Source of the DNA: Diphasiastrum complanatum
Taxonomy: Eukaryota; Streptophyta; Lycopodiopsida; Lycopodiales; Lycopodiaceae
DNA length: 64,000 nucleotides
Direction: 5' to 3'
Assembly: GCA_029204225.1 (NCBI GenBank)
Contig: CM055106.1
Location: forward strand, 39,149,827 to 39,213,826
Shown: positions 33,037 to 42,950 of the stretch, piece after piece
Position numbering within the stretch: the first letter of the stretch is position 1
How the letters are laid out: every line of letters begins with the position of its first letter
Notes under the pieces: model-generated
What the model saw: the letters and a program-made list of their open reading frames with translations, nothing else
The model's database searches: none
What the model was told of the DNA's origin: nothing
Program-made: the position numbers and the translations under genes

Positions 33037-33879
33037 CTATGGTCCAACAAACTTCTGTCTGACTCGTGTTTTTGATTGGGTAGGCAATCTCCACTTGGCC
33101 ATCGTCTTTATATGGGACTTCCGCGGTAGATCATCATCTTGTGGTTGAGTGGTATTATGCTCCTCAGCATCAGTCAAGGGAAAATCAGGATCTCTGACAA
33201 CAATCAGACTGGATCCAATCACTTGGAACATAGGCATGTTCAGCCAAACAACAATCATCTTGTTGATAGGAAGAGCAAACTCCAGCCGTTTACTCTTCCC
33301 TGTCACAAACCGACTGATATCAAGTTTGATCCATTCCAACGTCCATTCTGCCCAGTTCATTATAGTGCCATTATAGGCCTTGATCGCTGCTTGAACTAAG
33401 GCTTTGCTTAGAAACTCAAGATGCACCCACCATGTGAGCACCTCAGCGACCCAACTTAGAAACAACATCAAGTTAGTGTCTTGGCATTTCTCCAAAGAAA
33501 AGTCTAACTCGGGAGTTGGTTTCTCACCCCGGAAATAGTCCTTCAGTGCTTCAGACTCTCTTGCATCATCCAACCTTTTCTTCACCGGCTCACCACAAGC
33601 AAGGAGCTTTAAAGCATTGGACAACCAACCGGTGGTGAAAACTCTCACTCGTCCATCTACAGTATGCAACATCCAGTTCGATTCATCACAGCTTTTGGCA
33701 AGAGGTTCCAACATCTGAAGCATAACAACAAGCCACAACTGTGCAGCGAAAGGCAACAATCCTATAGCTTTCAACCTTGTACCTTTGCTAGACACATATT
33801 CAACAAACCTGCTTTGCGCTTTGCCATACCTGAATCCATCTCCTTCTCTACTCATGCAAAGAGCAATATGCTAGAATGA
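33037..33879 (-). CDS. Unknown retroelement-associated protein, 272 codons
   Basis: This is the longest undisturbed frame in the retroelement cluster outside pol, with ATG at 33,855 (MSREGDGFRYGKAQSRFVEY). It is mostly helical-looking: LPFAAQLWLVVMLQMLEPL, ARESEALKDYFRGEKPTP, LMLFLSWVAEVLTWWVHLEF, a GKSKRLEFALPINKMIVVWL segment, and an acidic tail before KSHIKTMAKWRLP. I do not recognise a domain, nor signs of reverse transcriptase, integrase or transposase. Copies or parts occur at 32,484-32,777, 32,830-33,010 and 14,040-14,955, always on the minus strand. It may be the accessory ORF of another gypsy-like element or a captured host gene. Confidence 0.5.
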
Positions 33880-34560
33880 TGAAGACTACAACACCCTCAA
33901 ATGCATAAAGGCATTGCCTTCACATCAATCTAGGCACTCCAACGGTCGCATTCGCAATGATTTAAAAAAGATACTCCGATATGACAGTCGTCTCATAGTA
34001 CTTTCAAGTGTGTGAGAAATCCATATTGCTTTTCGAAGTATGAGCCATGGGCACCTGTCTTAACCATAAGGCACCTACAACAGGTCACCCCTAATGGCTA
34101 AGGCCAACAACCATTAGGTTTTACCGTTCACTGTTTTGATAAGAGTACCAGTAGGTGGCCCTATCGGATGAGTTTTTACTTGAAATGTTAATGAAAAAGA
34201 GGCCTTTCCCCCCTCTAAGAGTGGCAACTCAATTGGGGAGGGCAGTCCATGTGCCCCTGACGGACTCAATATCTCTGGAATCGCACTTTTTCCAATTTAT
34301 CCATTGGGTACTAGAGTCCTTCAAACCATCTGGGACAAGATCTCCTCAAGCGGTCCAGCCGAATATCAAAACGATGTGAGTCTTTGATAGTTATTGACAA
34401 CTCGAATTGCCTCACTATTGTACTGCCGATGTACATGAGATACCGTAACAAAAATAAATAACTTCATAAAAAATAAATATCTTTGACATAAACTATTAGG
34501 ATAGGATTCCTAACAGTCCATAAATGGATAGATAAATTACAAATCAGAGCAAAAATGCCG
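33880..34560. other. No gene recognised
   Basis: The plus frame 34,155-34,379 is open for 74 codons but shows no domain. The A/T-rich 34,430-34,560 may belong to the downstream region of gypsy fragment #2. Confidence 0.45.
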
Positions 34561-34580
34561 AATGCTGATAGATGAGTTAT

Positions 34581-34799
34581 CTATTTTTGGTCAGCTATCC
34601 TCAATCCGGCTATCAAAGCCTTAGCTGCCGCTGCATTACAGGTATAGTGTTTGCCAAGGCAGACACCCAAATGAGCTATCAGCATACCAGCATCATCTTT
34701 TAGCACTATTCCAATAGTTCCTTGCATTTTACTGCCACCATCAAACCATAAATTGGCATGCCTAACAATTTGCATTACATTTTGATCCGATTGTGTCAT
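34581..34799 (-). pseudogene. Extra RNase H-like domain of gypsy fragment #2
   Basis: The frame reads ANLWFDGGSKMQGTIGIVL, HLGVCLGKHYTCN and AAAAKALIAGLRIA. This is the first half of an archaeal/plant-type RNase H: the DGGSK strand carries the first catalytic Asp, and the usual N.AEAKALI.GL has AAAAK, so the catalytic Glu is lost. It starts at an ATG overlapping the integrase stop (TAATG at 34,801-34,797) and ends after 72 codons, before the last catalytic Asp. A second RNase H is known from the Tat group of gypsy elements. Here it lies downstream of integrase. Confidence 0.7.
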
Positions 34800-35352
34800 T
34801 ATGCGTAATAGAATTTGATTTTATTAATGTTAATTGGTGTAGCCATATAGCGGCCTTCCATGTCGCATAATATAATTGTATTATTCCTGGAAACTTTTTT
34901 CAGAACATATGGTCCCAACCAGATGGGCATCAACTTACCAGGAAAGAGTTCTCTCTGGGCATCATAAAATAGAATCAGTTGTCCAACTCGAAACTGGTAG
35001 CATTTGGCCTTTAGATCATGTAACTGCTTAATCCGCCTTTTCTTTCTCTCCATCTACAGCAGCATTCTGGGACGCTTTTCATCCAATCAGTTCAATATCA
35101 AGAGTCACTGTTCAACAGAAGGTTCAAAAGGAAGGCCATGTTCCTTGGAGAACCTCAATGTCTCTAGTTCAATTTCAATAGGTAGAACGTTTTTAGTACC
35201 ATAGACCAGAAAGAAAGGAGACTATCCGGTACTGGTCTTGAAAGCTATGTTATAAGCCCAAACAACCGCCGGTACCTTTGAGTCCCAATCTCTCTTTCCA
35301 TCGGAGACTGTCTTCTTGACAATATCCACCAGTTTCTTATTGGTACTCTCGA
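34799..35352 (-). pseudogene. Gypsy fragment #2 integrase, C-terminal part
   Basis: From 35,350 downward: ESTNKKLVDIVKKT, then in broken frames VWAYNIAFKTSTG and LVYGTKNVLPIEIELE, and from 35,053 an open frame with RVGQLILFYDAQRELFPGK and IWLGPYVLKKV...PININKIKFYYA, the typical integrase C-terminal domain of this gypsy group. The N-terminal part of the same integrase lies at 39,826-40,030. The two halves are separated by gypsy #3. Confidence 0.8.
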
Positions 35353-35840
35353 TGTTATGTCCATGTCATGTACAAGGGAATCGAAATAATTCTTGACGTG
35401 GATAGCCGGTCACTCCAGTTGTATGTGATTATTAGTTATGCTACGTCATTATGGACGTGGTCATATCAAGTAATTAATAATCATATGAGGGTCTGGACCT
35501 ATAATTGGACATAGGAGCATATGCATAGTGAAGACTACTTAAATGCAAAAATAGGAGGTCAGTAGCTCAATTTAGGTTGCATGGGAGTCCTAGGGAAAAT
35601 ATTCTCTCTCTCTGGGAGAGGATATATCCTATGGAAACTCGCCCATCCTCCTATTGTGAATTGTGATTCTTGATCCAGTTGCTCCTCTCCTCTCTTGTGT
35701 TCTTCACTGTGGCTGGGGGGTGGATTGGTTAGGGTATTGACTAGCCTCTCCATATTGGTTGGGTGGTTCATGCTCCACAGGTGACCTTTTGGTTTGCATG
35801 TGACAGGATTCTTGAAGGTCTTCACTTGGTGATCGTTATA
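35353..35840 (+). repeat. 5' LTR of gypsy #3 (488 bp)
   Basis: It starts TGTTATGTCCATGTC and ends GATCGTTATA, directly after the target copy CTCGA. Its last 289 bp match 39,528-39,820. The TA rather than CA terminus is shared by both LTR copies, so it was present in the parent element. Confidence 0.92.
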
Positions 35841-35841
35841 G

Positions 35842-35854
35842 TGGTATCAGAGCC
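35842..35854 (+). other. Primer binding site of gypsy #3
   Basis: TGGTATCAGAGCC, complementary to the initiator-Met tRNA 3' end, one base after the LTR. Confidence 0.95.
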
Positions 35855-37600
35855 TGGATCACATCTACCAAGAGTTGGAGCTTGAGGATCTTGGAATTTT
35901 GCAGTTCTTTTGGTGTATCTCTTTGCTTATTCTTCCAGGTGTTGGAATTCAATTTCAAGTAGGTGGCTTCTCATATCCTTGGTACTTTCAACCTAAAGAT
36001 CATAATTGTGGATTTGTTCCATGAATTTTGATGGAATTCATAGGTTTTTTTGATGGATTTAGTGAATTTTTCACCTAGAATTCATAGTTTTGCTTGGAAT
36101 TGATCATAGGATCTGGTGTAGTACGTTTTCCAGATTTTACGTGCTGTTTTATAGTCATTAATGATAGGATTTAATGATTTCATGATGTTTGAATAGTCAA
36201 AAGATTGATTAGATAGTGATTTTGGACCAAAAATTGGGGTTTTTGGACCATAAATGGGCTATAGAAACCATGTTTGACTAGAATCAAAACTTTTAGTGCC
36301 TGAATGCAGTGTATTCACAGGCATTATGATCAGATTTCACTTATTTGTGGATTCCCCCCACAAAATTTTGGTCAAAATTGGTCAAAAATGGTAAAAAATG
36401 AGGTGTTTTGATGTTTTTTGGACTAAATTTGGGGTAGATCTCAAAATTCTCAGCCAAGAGTTGGTATGAGCGTTTTTAGAGATGTAATAAAGCTGTCCCA
36501 GAGCTTTGATGAAGTTTTATTGGGATTAGACACCATTAGGGGGCTCAAAACACCAAAAATTAGTGTATTTTTGATGATTTTTGAGCATGAATACCTCTCA
36601 ATTGGGGGTCTGAACCTATTGGCTCTTGTTAAAAGCTTAAATATATGATGGATTTCCTCTGATTTGAGCCATCATGTATCCAATTTGGATAGATGTGCAT
36701 TAGACACCATCATATTGAAGTTTTGCTTGTTGACGGTGGCCAAAAATGCATTTTTTGCATGATCTAAGCTTATAATTGCTTTCTAGACATGTTAGAAGCT
36801 TCTATGCCTCTCTAATGAACTTAGTAGAGTGCTTGTAACCTCTGATCCAAGGCTTATTGGGCTGGGATGCAAATTTTGACGATTCCTCCTTCCAAAAGTG
36901 CGCCCTCCTACCTATTTTTTGTGCATTTAATGATCAAATGTGTGAATTCTAGGTGGCAAGGTGATGTGGCAAGTGCCTTGTAGATCCACTCTCCCTTCGT
37001 ACTCTGCTTTACAGTGACCAATTTGGTGTCATGTAGAGAAAGTTATGGCTGTCTGAAGTTTGGCAATTTTGGAACTAAAATTTGCAAAATTTTGGAAATG
37101 TTCTGATGCATGCATGCTTGTAATTCAGTGTAGTGCTTACCTGTTGATGGAAATGTATGGATAGACCTGTAGGCATGCTTGGATGCATGTTGCATGCGTA
37201 ATCAGTGATCTGATCCGTAGATTTCTTGCATGTAGCTATTTTTGGTAATTCTAGATAAAAAAACAGATTTCCTAGCAACTAGGCTATTTACGGAATTGCA
37301 TGTCAAGATAGTTGCATGCAGAATGTTTCAAAATGATTCAGAATGTGACAATGCCTATGAATCTGTTAAATCGATCTTCCTAATTGATTTTCACAGTTGG
37401 TCCATTTCGGTTGGATTTAAAAAATTTCAGAGTTTTGTAAATTTTTAGACTTGGTCCTAAAAGTTGTTGTTGTTTAATCAGTCTGATATTGATTGTACGC
37501 AGGCTTAATTGAGTGGAAGACCTTGCTGAGTAATATCGGCCAATTATGAAGGTTCTGAACATTTTACTACTATTATGAAGGTTCTGAACATTTTACTACT
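35855..37600 (+). other. Gypsy #3 leader; gag and protease not found
   Basis: The region carries many stops in all frames. Repetitive words such as TTTTTGGACC and AAAATTGG are frequent. No gag domain, zinc knuckle or protease motif is visible before the RT begins near 37,605. A 29-bp perfect tandem duplication (37,545-37,573 and 37,574-37,602) sits exactly at the junction with RT, suggesting a deletion or repair event. Confidence 0.7.
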
Positions 37601-37602
37601 AT

Positions 37603-38800
37603 TAAAAATGAGTATCCTTTGCCTCGTATGGATGATTTGGTAGATCGATTAGGTGGAGCAAAATACTTCACAAAGATAGATCTTAGAACTGGATATCATC
37701 AGATTAGGATTCATCCAGATGACGTGTAAAAGACTGGTTTTTGGACGAGATTCGGTCATTATGAATTTCTTGTGCTTCCTTTTGGGTTGACGAATGCACC
37801 AACTACGTTCCAATAGATGTTGAACGATCTTTTTCGTCCATATCTTGGGAAGTTTGTTGTTGTATTATTAGATGATATTCTCATCTACAGTAGGACACTT
37901 AAGGATCATTTGAGTCATCTTAAGACTGTCTTAGATATTCTCAGGCGAGAGAAACTTTATGCTAAGAAATCTAAATGTGAATCCTTTAAGCATGAGTTGT
38001 TGTACCTCATTCATAAAGTCACCCGTATTGGGTTGGACATTGACGAGAGTAAGGTCAAGACAATATTTGAGTGGCTGATACCGAAGACGGTTAGAGAGGT
38101 TAAATCTTTTCTCGGTTTTACAGTTTTCTTTCATAAGTCAATTGAAAATTATGCAAAAGTGACAGCACCTTTAAATAATTTGACTAAAGGCAGAGTTAAC
38201 AAAAAGAAAAAGAGAGGTCAACCTAGTGAGCCTATTGAGTGGAATGATGAATTGAACCAATGCTTTGAGAAACTCAAGCAAATGGTTGCTTCAGCTCCTG
38301 TCTTACTACAGATCGCGAATCCTGATATACCTTACGTCGTGAGAACTGACGCAAGTGATTCGGTGATAGGGGTAGTTTTTCTACAGGATGATGGGCCGGT
38401 AGCATTTGAAAGCAAGAAACTCATGGGGCCTCAGTTGCGTTATACAACTCAGGAGAAGGAGTTATTTGCTGTGACACATGCACTTAAAACTTGGAGGCAT
38501 TACCTTTATGGTAGTTAGTTTATAGTGTATACAGATCACCAGCCTCTGAAGTACTTTTGTAATCAGAATGATCTGAGGGATCGTAAAGCTTGTTGGGCTA
38601 AGCTTATGCAGAAATTTGATCATGAGATCCGATATGTCAAGGGTAGCTCTAACCAAGTTGCGGATGTGCTTAGTCAGATTGGTGAATTTAATGAACTTTC
38701 ATTTACCCAGATTTTCACTGATCTATATCTATCGCTGAGAGGAAAGTGTGAATCAGATTCTCATTTTGGTCCCATCTGGAAGATGGTGGAGACATAAAAA
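37603..38800 (+). pseudogene. Gypsy #3 reverse transcriptase and RNase H
   Basis: Blocks in order: [68 protein letters not shown] (both catalytic Asp present), VKSFLGFTVFFHKSI, then RNase H VVRTDASDSVIGVV, YTTQEKELFAVTHALKTWRHYL and VYTDHQPLKYF. In-frame stops lie at about 37,727 (DDV*KTG), 37,814 and 38,517. The RT is complete from its second block, so only the upstream part and gag are missing. Confidence 0.93.
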
Positions 38801-39527
38801 AATGAGAATGAAATAGAAATTTTCTCACATGGGTCTCAGGTTCCTAGGAAAGATAAGAAGATAGTGGAACAGTTCTCTATCCGAGGTGGGTTACTATTTC
38901 AAAATGGAAAAATTTGTGTACCAGTGGATGATGAGTTAAAGAAGAGGATTCTTTATGAGTGTCATGACGTTCCCTATGCAGGTCATCCGGGTATACACAG
39001 GACTTTGGACTTGGTCAAAAGAGAGTTTCATTGGCCGAAACTCAAGCCATTTGTCGAGTCCTATGTGGTTAGATATAGACCTTGTCAGTTAGCCAAAGAT
39101 GAACGCCTAAAGACTGGAGGATTGTTACATCCCCTAGATATCCCTCAGAAACGATGGAAAAATATATCTATGGATTTTGTGGTTGGACTTCCAAAGACCC
39201 AATGCAAAAATGATTCTATTTGGGTTGTGGTAGACAGGTTGACAAAGTTAGCTACTTTTATACCAGTCAAATCAACTATAAGGCTTCGGATCTAGCCTAG
39301 ATCTTTGTAGAAAGATTATTTAGGCTTTATGGACTGCCAAGTGATATAGTTAGTGATAGCGATCCTAAATCTATAGGTCAGTTGTGTTCCATAAGCTTGA
39401 AACCTCGCTTAGTTTTAGTTCTTTTGATCATCCTGAATCAGATGGCCAGACTAAGAGAACTAATCAGACTATGGAGGATATGTCGAGAACATATGTGTCT
39501 CACATGCAATCTCAGTGGGATCTCTGG
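38801..39527 (+). pseudogene. Gypsy #3 integrase, N-terminal part
   Basis: The zinc-binding region reads HPGIHRTLDLVKREFHWP...VVRYRPCQLAKDE. The first Cys of the expected CX2C pair is Tyr (a G-to-A change). The core begins KNISMDFVVGLPKTQ (first catalytic Asp) and WVVVDRLTKLATFIPV. After VKSTI the frame is shifted, and the second Asp region (DIVSDSDP) and the following segment are read in other frames. The gene ends abruptly at the start of the truncated 3' LTR, so the Glu-containing part, the C-terminal domain and the polypurine tract are deleted. Confidence 0.88.
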
Positions 39528-39820
39528 TAGGAGGTCAATAGCTCAATTTAGGTTGCATGGGAGTCCTAGGGAGAATATTCTCTCTCTATTGGAGATGATA
39601 TATCCTATGGAAACTTGTCCATCCTCCTATTGTGAATTGTGATTCTTGAGCCAGTTTCTCCTCTCCTCTCCTCTCTTGTGTTCTTCACTGTGGCTTGGGG
39701 TTGGATTGGTTAGGTATTGACTAGCCTCTCCATATTGGTTGGGTGGTTCATGCTCCATAGGTGTCCTTTTGGTTTGCATGTGACATGATTCTTGAAGATC
39801 TTCACTTGGTGATCATTATA
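39528..39820 (+). repeat. 3' LTR of gypsy #3, 5'-truncated (293 bp)
   Basis: TAGGAGGTCAATAGCTC onwards matches 35,552-35,840 with about a dozen differences and ends GATCATTATA before the target copy CTCGA. The first 199 bp of the LTR are missing, together with the end of pol. Confidence 0.9.
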
Positions 39821-40030
39821 CTCGACCTGGCCATTCACTTGCGGGTTATATGGTGTTGTCTTATTGTGCTTAATAACGAGTCTTTTGGTCAGATCCTGTA
39901 TCACCTTATTCAAAAAGTATGTACCTCTGTTCGATACCAATTCGCAAGGAGTTCCAAAGTGGCATACAATGTCCTCCATCATGAACTTGCCTGTTTATAC
40001 TACATTGTCTTGTTTCACCACCTTAGCTTT
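39821..40030 (-). pseudogene. Gypsy fragment #2 integrase, core part
   Basis: The minus strand reads DIVCHFGTPCELVSNRGTYFL, then HNKTTPYNPQVNGQVE, the middle of the catalytic core. The second catalytic Asp is Asn (VSNRG for VSDRG). The Glu (GQVE) is kept at the point where gypsy #3 entered. Upstream of it the copia #2 LTR begins at 40,031, so nothing more of this element is left on that side. Confidence 0.85.
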
Positions 40031-41241
40031 TGAAGAAACAAAATGTTTCTATTGCCAAAGCTTTGCTAGCTTTCAATCTTGAACTTTTGACAAAAGATGA
40101 CACGACACGACACGAAATCAATCGTACTCCTCAAAGGACCAAGAATATCAGCGAAGTACCATGGGGTACAAGTATCAGATATCATGACATCAGCATAAGT
40201 ACTCTGGATCGTGGCTAATCTGTCACTCTTGTGATTCAAGATTAGTTGTAGATGTTTAATCTTTCTGATCTGGAAGTTACATGACGCGACACGCAAAAAA
40301 AAGTTCGCGAACCTATATACTTTCTGTTCTTGATGCATAACAAAAAAAAAACAAAAATATACAGAATATATGTCCTCGCCTGTGAGCGAGACAATTTTGT
40401 AGAGGATCTGTAGATCTAGAAGTCCGCTAGTAAGCGAGACATTATTCGTGAGAGAATTGTATATCTCTCATGCCAATGCACTGTGTGGATCTGTTGCACA
40501 GTGCTTGAAAAATCAGAAAAATCAATAGATAATATTGTAGCTGTTATGCATATATTATTCTGTATGATTGTATAATCTCAAATGAATATTTGTCTGTTAC
40601 TATTCATATATTTGATTCACTTGTTTATTCAATTCTGCACATTGGTTTGATTTTGTTGAATGCTATATTAATCTGTTAACGTAGATCAACAGTGTCTGTC
40701 TACACTTTGAAAGATTGTAGAAATGATATAGCCGGCAGTGACCAACAATCATATCTGAATTTCTGACAAACTGATTTTGTTCGCAAATGCTTTCGCTTCG
40801 TGTTTCGTTTCGTTTCGCTTCGCGATCACTTGGCTATAAGCGTAAATCAATTTTAGAGCTCACTTAAGTTTCGTTTCGTTTCGTCTTGTTTCATTTCGTT
40901 TCGTCTCATCTCATTACAGAGCCCGACTGATCTTTTCGTGAATTCTTCTCTTTCGTCTTGTCTTGTTTTGTTTTGTTTCGCGATCTCTATGCTTCCAGCA
41001 TGAATCAATGTCAGAGCTCATTTAAGTTTCGCTTCGCTTTGTTTTGTTTTGTTTTCATCTAGAATTCGTCTCGTCTCGTTTCCTTTCGTTACAGAGCTTG
41101 ATTGATCCAACATGAATTATTCTCAAACAAAAATAATTCGAGTTTTGCGAAAGTTTCGTGAATCGTTCGAGAGACTTTTATCAGTTTATCACCAGAGTTC
41201 TAGCTGGAATTAGCATTTTTTGAGTGCACATTTTTGCATCA
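40031..41241 (+). repeat. 5' LTR of copia #2 (about 1.2 kb)
   Basis: It starts TGAAGAAACAAAATG, like the LTRs of copia #1, and ends TTTTTGCATCA before the primer site. The middle has long runs of TTTCGTTTCG and TTCGTCTCG words (40,795-41,100), a low-complexity expansion not seen in the copia #1 LTRs. Confidence 0.88.
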
Positions 41242-41242
41242 A

Positions 41243-41255
41243 TGGTATCAAAGCC
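41243..41255 (+). other. Primer binding site of copia #2
   Basis: TGGTATCAAAGCC, the initiator-Met site with one substitution (A for G). Confidence 0.9.
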
Positions 41256-41356
41256 TACCTTGTCATAGTCTGACATAGTCAAAAAGCTATCAGATCCAAG
41301 AGGCTAAGCATTCAAACAAAGAACCATTAACAAGTGAGGACACAAATTCAGGAGCA

Positions 41357-42950
41357 ATGGCTCCAATAAGTAGCATACAAGCCAAGATCTATATAGTTCT
41401 GGATTCATCAGGATGTAACTTCCTAGCATGGAAGGTTAAGACCTCGCTGATTCTAAAGGGAAAAAGATTATTCCCTTGGGTAGATGGCACCGAGGAGATG
41501 CCTACAACAACAGGCAAGGAGCTACTGTAAAAATTACAGCAAATAAGGATCCTAAAACACTTGAAATGATGAGGGAAACAATAGATTATGATTTCATAAG
41601 ATTAGCACAAGTTGAACCATCAAAATCCATAAAAAATCTATGCTTGAACCTCACTAAATGGCCCAAATCCTTGAAGAAGGCTTCACACGTGTGAAAGTAC
41701 GGCCTCCCACAGTCTGAGTACTGTACACTAGACCTACATTCAATCCTATAATCATTAGTAATCACAAATACTCAAACAATTATGAACATAGAGAGCAATT
41801 GCATCATTATGAGAGAAAAAACATGAAATTGCTTGATTAATTTTGGTGAGATATCATCACCTATATATACATGATCCATCACGGTTTTGGGCAGGTATGA
41901 GTAGCCCTAAACCTATCCCTAATGCTAATTTTGGTGGATCTTTCATCCCTACCAAGTTAGGGTTGGAATCTTGGAGATCCCTCAACAATGCAAAAATTAC
42001 CAAAAATAGCTCCTATTTTTTCTCCCTTGTATCTAAGCATAATTTGGACTCATTCCAAAGGTTCTAACACTTAGGTCTACTTGAGAACATCCTTATGAAT
42101 GGAATCCTATGCTATTTTGCACGTGTGACAAGCCACATCATGACCATCTAACTATTTACAAGTCATATGACCAAAACTAGTCAAGCTAGAATTGTGAATT
42201 TTTAACAGCTACGTGAATGGAGGGAGAAGAATGACAAGGCAGTAGCCTTGTTATCATCATCCATCGAGGATAGCCTCACACTTGACTTGGCTACACTCTG
42301 TAAAGCAAAAGAGATGTGGGATACACTACTCACAAGATTTCAGATGAAATCACGCAGTTAGATAATGATGCTTCAAGATCAGTTGACAAACTTGCAGTGG
42401 GATGGCAAAGACCTCACTTCTTTTGTTAAGAAGATGAAGGATCTATTACTTTCACTACACAATTCTAGAGCAGAAAATGTAGTGTCAGCAAAGAAGTAGC
42501 TCACTTATCTGTTGAGAGCCTTACCAAGATCCTTCCAGACAACCAGAACACTGCTAGCAAAGGATCCTACAATGACACTCGAAAAGGCAAGTGTCGAGAT
42601 TCGAGAAGAAGTCGAGGCTCAAGAGCACCTTGATCACAAGGATGCTTTTGACCAAGCCCTCTATAGCAACAAAGAAAAGACAAAGAAACAATTCAAGCCT
42701 AAGAGGGAGTCAAATTGAAAGCAAGATCGTGATCAACAAGCAAAAGAAACCAACAAAGGCAAATGGAAGTACAAAAAAAAGTCGAAACAACAAGGTGGAG
42801 ACAAGAAGACCTACGTGAGATGCAAACGCGAAGGACATACTGTCGATTTGTGTTGGCTCAATCCAAAAATTGAGTGTATCCACTGCCACAAGAAAGGTCA
42901 TGCAGCCATGGACTCCCGCCTAAACCCAAAAAACAAATCAGCACAAAGCA
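41357..42950 (+). pseudogene. Copia #2 gag, split by a DNA element
   Basis: I start it at ATG 41,357 (MAPISSIQAKIYIVLDSS). The first part runs to TTTGKEL (41,524), is interrupted by the inverted-repeat element (41,525-42,208), and resumes as REWREKNDKAVALLSSSIED. It continues through KAKEMWDTLLTRFQMKS, LLRALPRSFQTTRTLLAKD and the zinc knuckle CIHCHKKGHAAMDS (last Cys lost to Ser). In-frame stops lie at about 42,358, 42,498 and 42,716. Joining the two halves across the insertion restores the copia reading, so the DNA element arrived after the copia. Confidence 0.9.
41525..42208. mobile_element. 684-bp inverted-repeat DNA element (MITE-like) in copia gag
   Basis: It begins CTGTAAAAATTACAG and ends GTGAATTTTTAACAG, whose complement is CTGTTAAAAATTCAC, an imperfect terminal inverted repeat of about 15 bp. 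The flanks are the 3-bp repeat CTA (41,522-41,524 and 42,209-42,211), and removing one copy plus the insert restores uninterrupted gag. It encodes no transposase. A 3-bp target duplication fits PIF/Harbinger- or CACTA-type elements. CACTA termini are absent, so a PIF/Harbinger-like or unclassified MITE is more likely. Confidence 0.85.

Larger units (their letters stand above)
35353..39820 (+). mobile_element. Ty3/gypsy retrotransposon #3, internally deleted, with target duplication
   Basis: It is inserted in the integrase of gypsy fragment #2 and flanked by the 5-bp duplication CTCGA (35,348-35,352 and 39,821-39,825). It has a 488-bp 5' LTR, an initiator-Met primer site, a long region without gag or protease, RT-RNase H, the first half of integrase and a 5'-truncated 3' LTR. 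The joined flanks restore a continuous GQVE|STNK reading in the target. The RT sequence (FLDDILIYSR type, written VLLDDILIYSR) is of the general chromovirus-like kind. It is non-autonomous now. Confidence 0.9.

Noticed and set aside
33880-34560. Possible organelle-derived insert around 34,150-34,380
   Set aside because: The composition looked different, but I recognised no plastid or mitochondrial gene in it.
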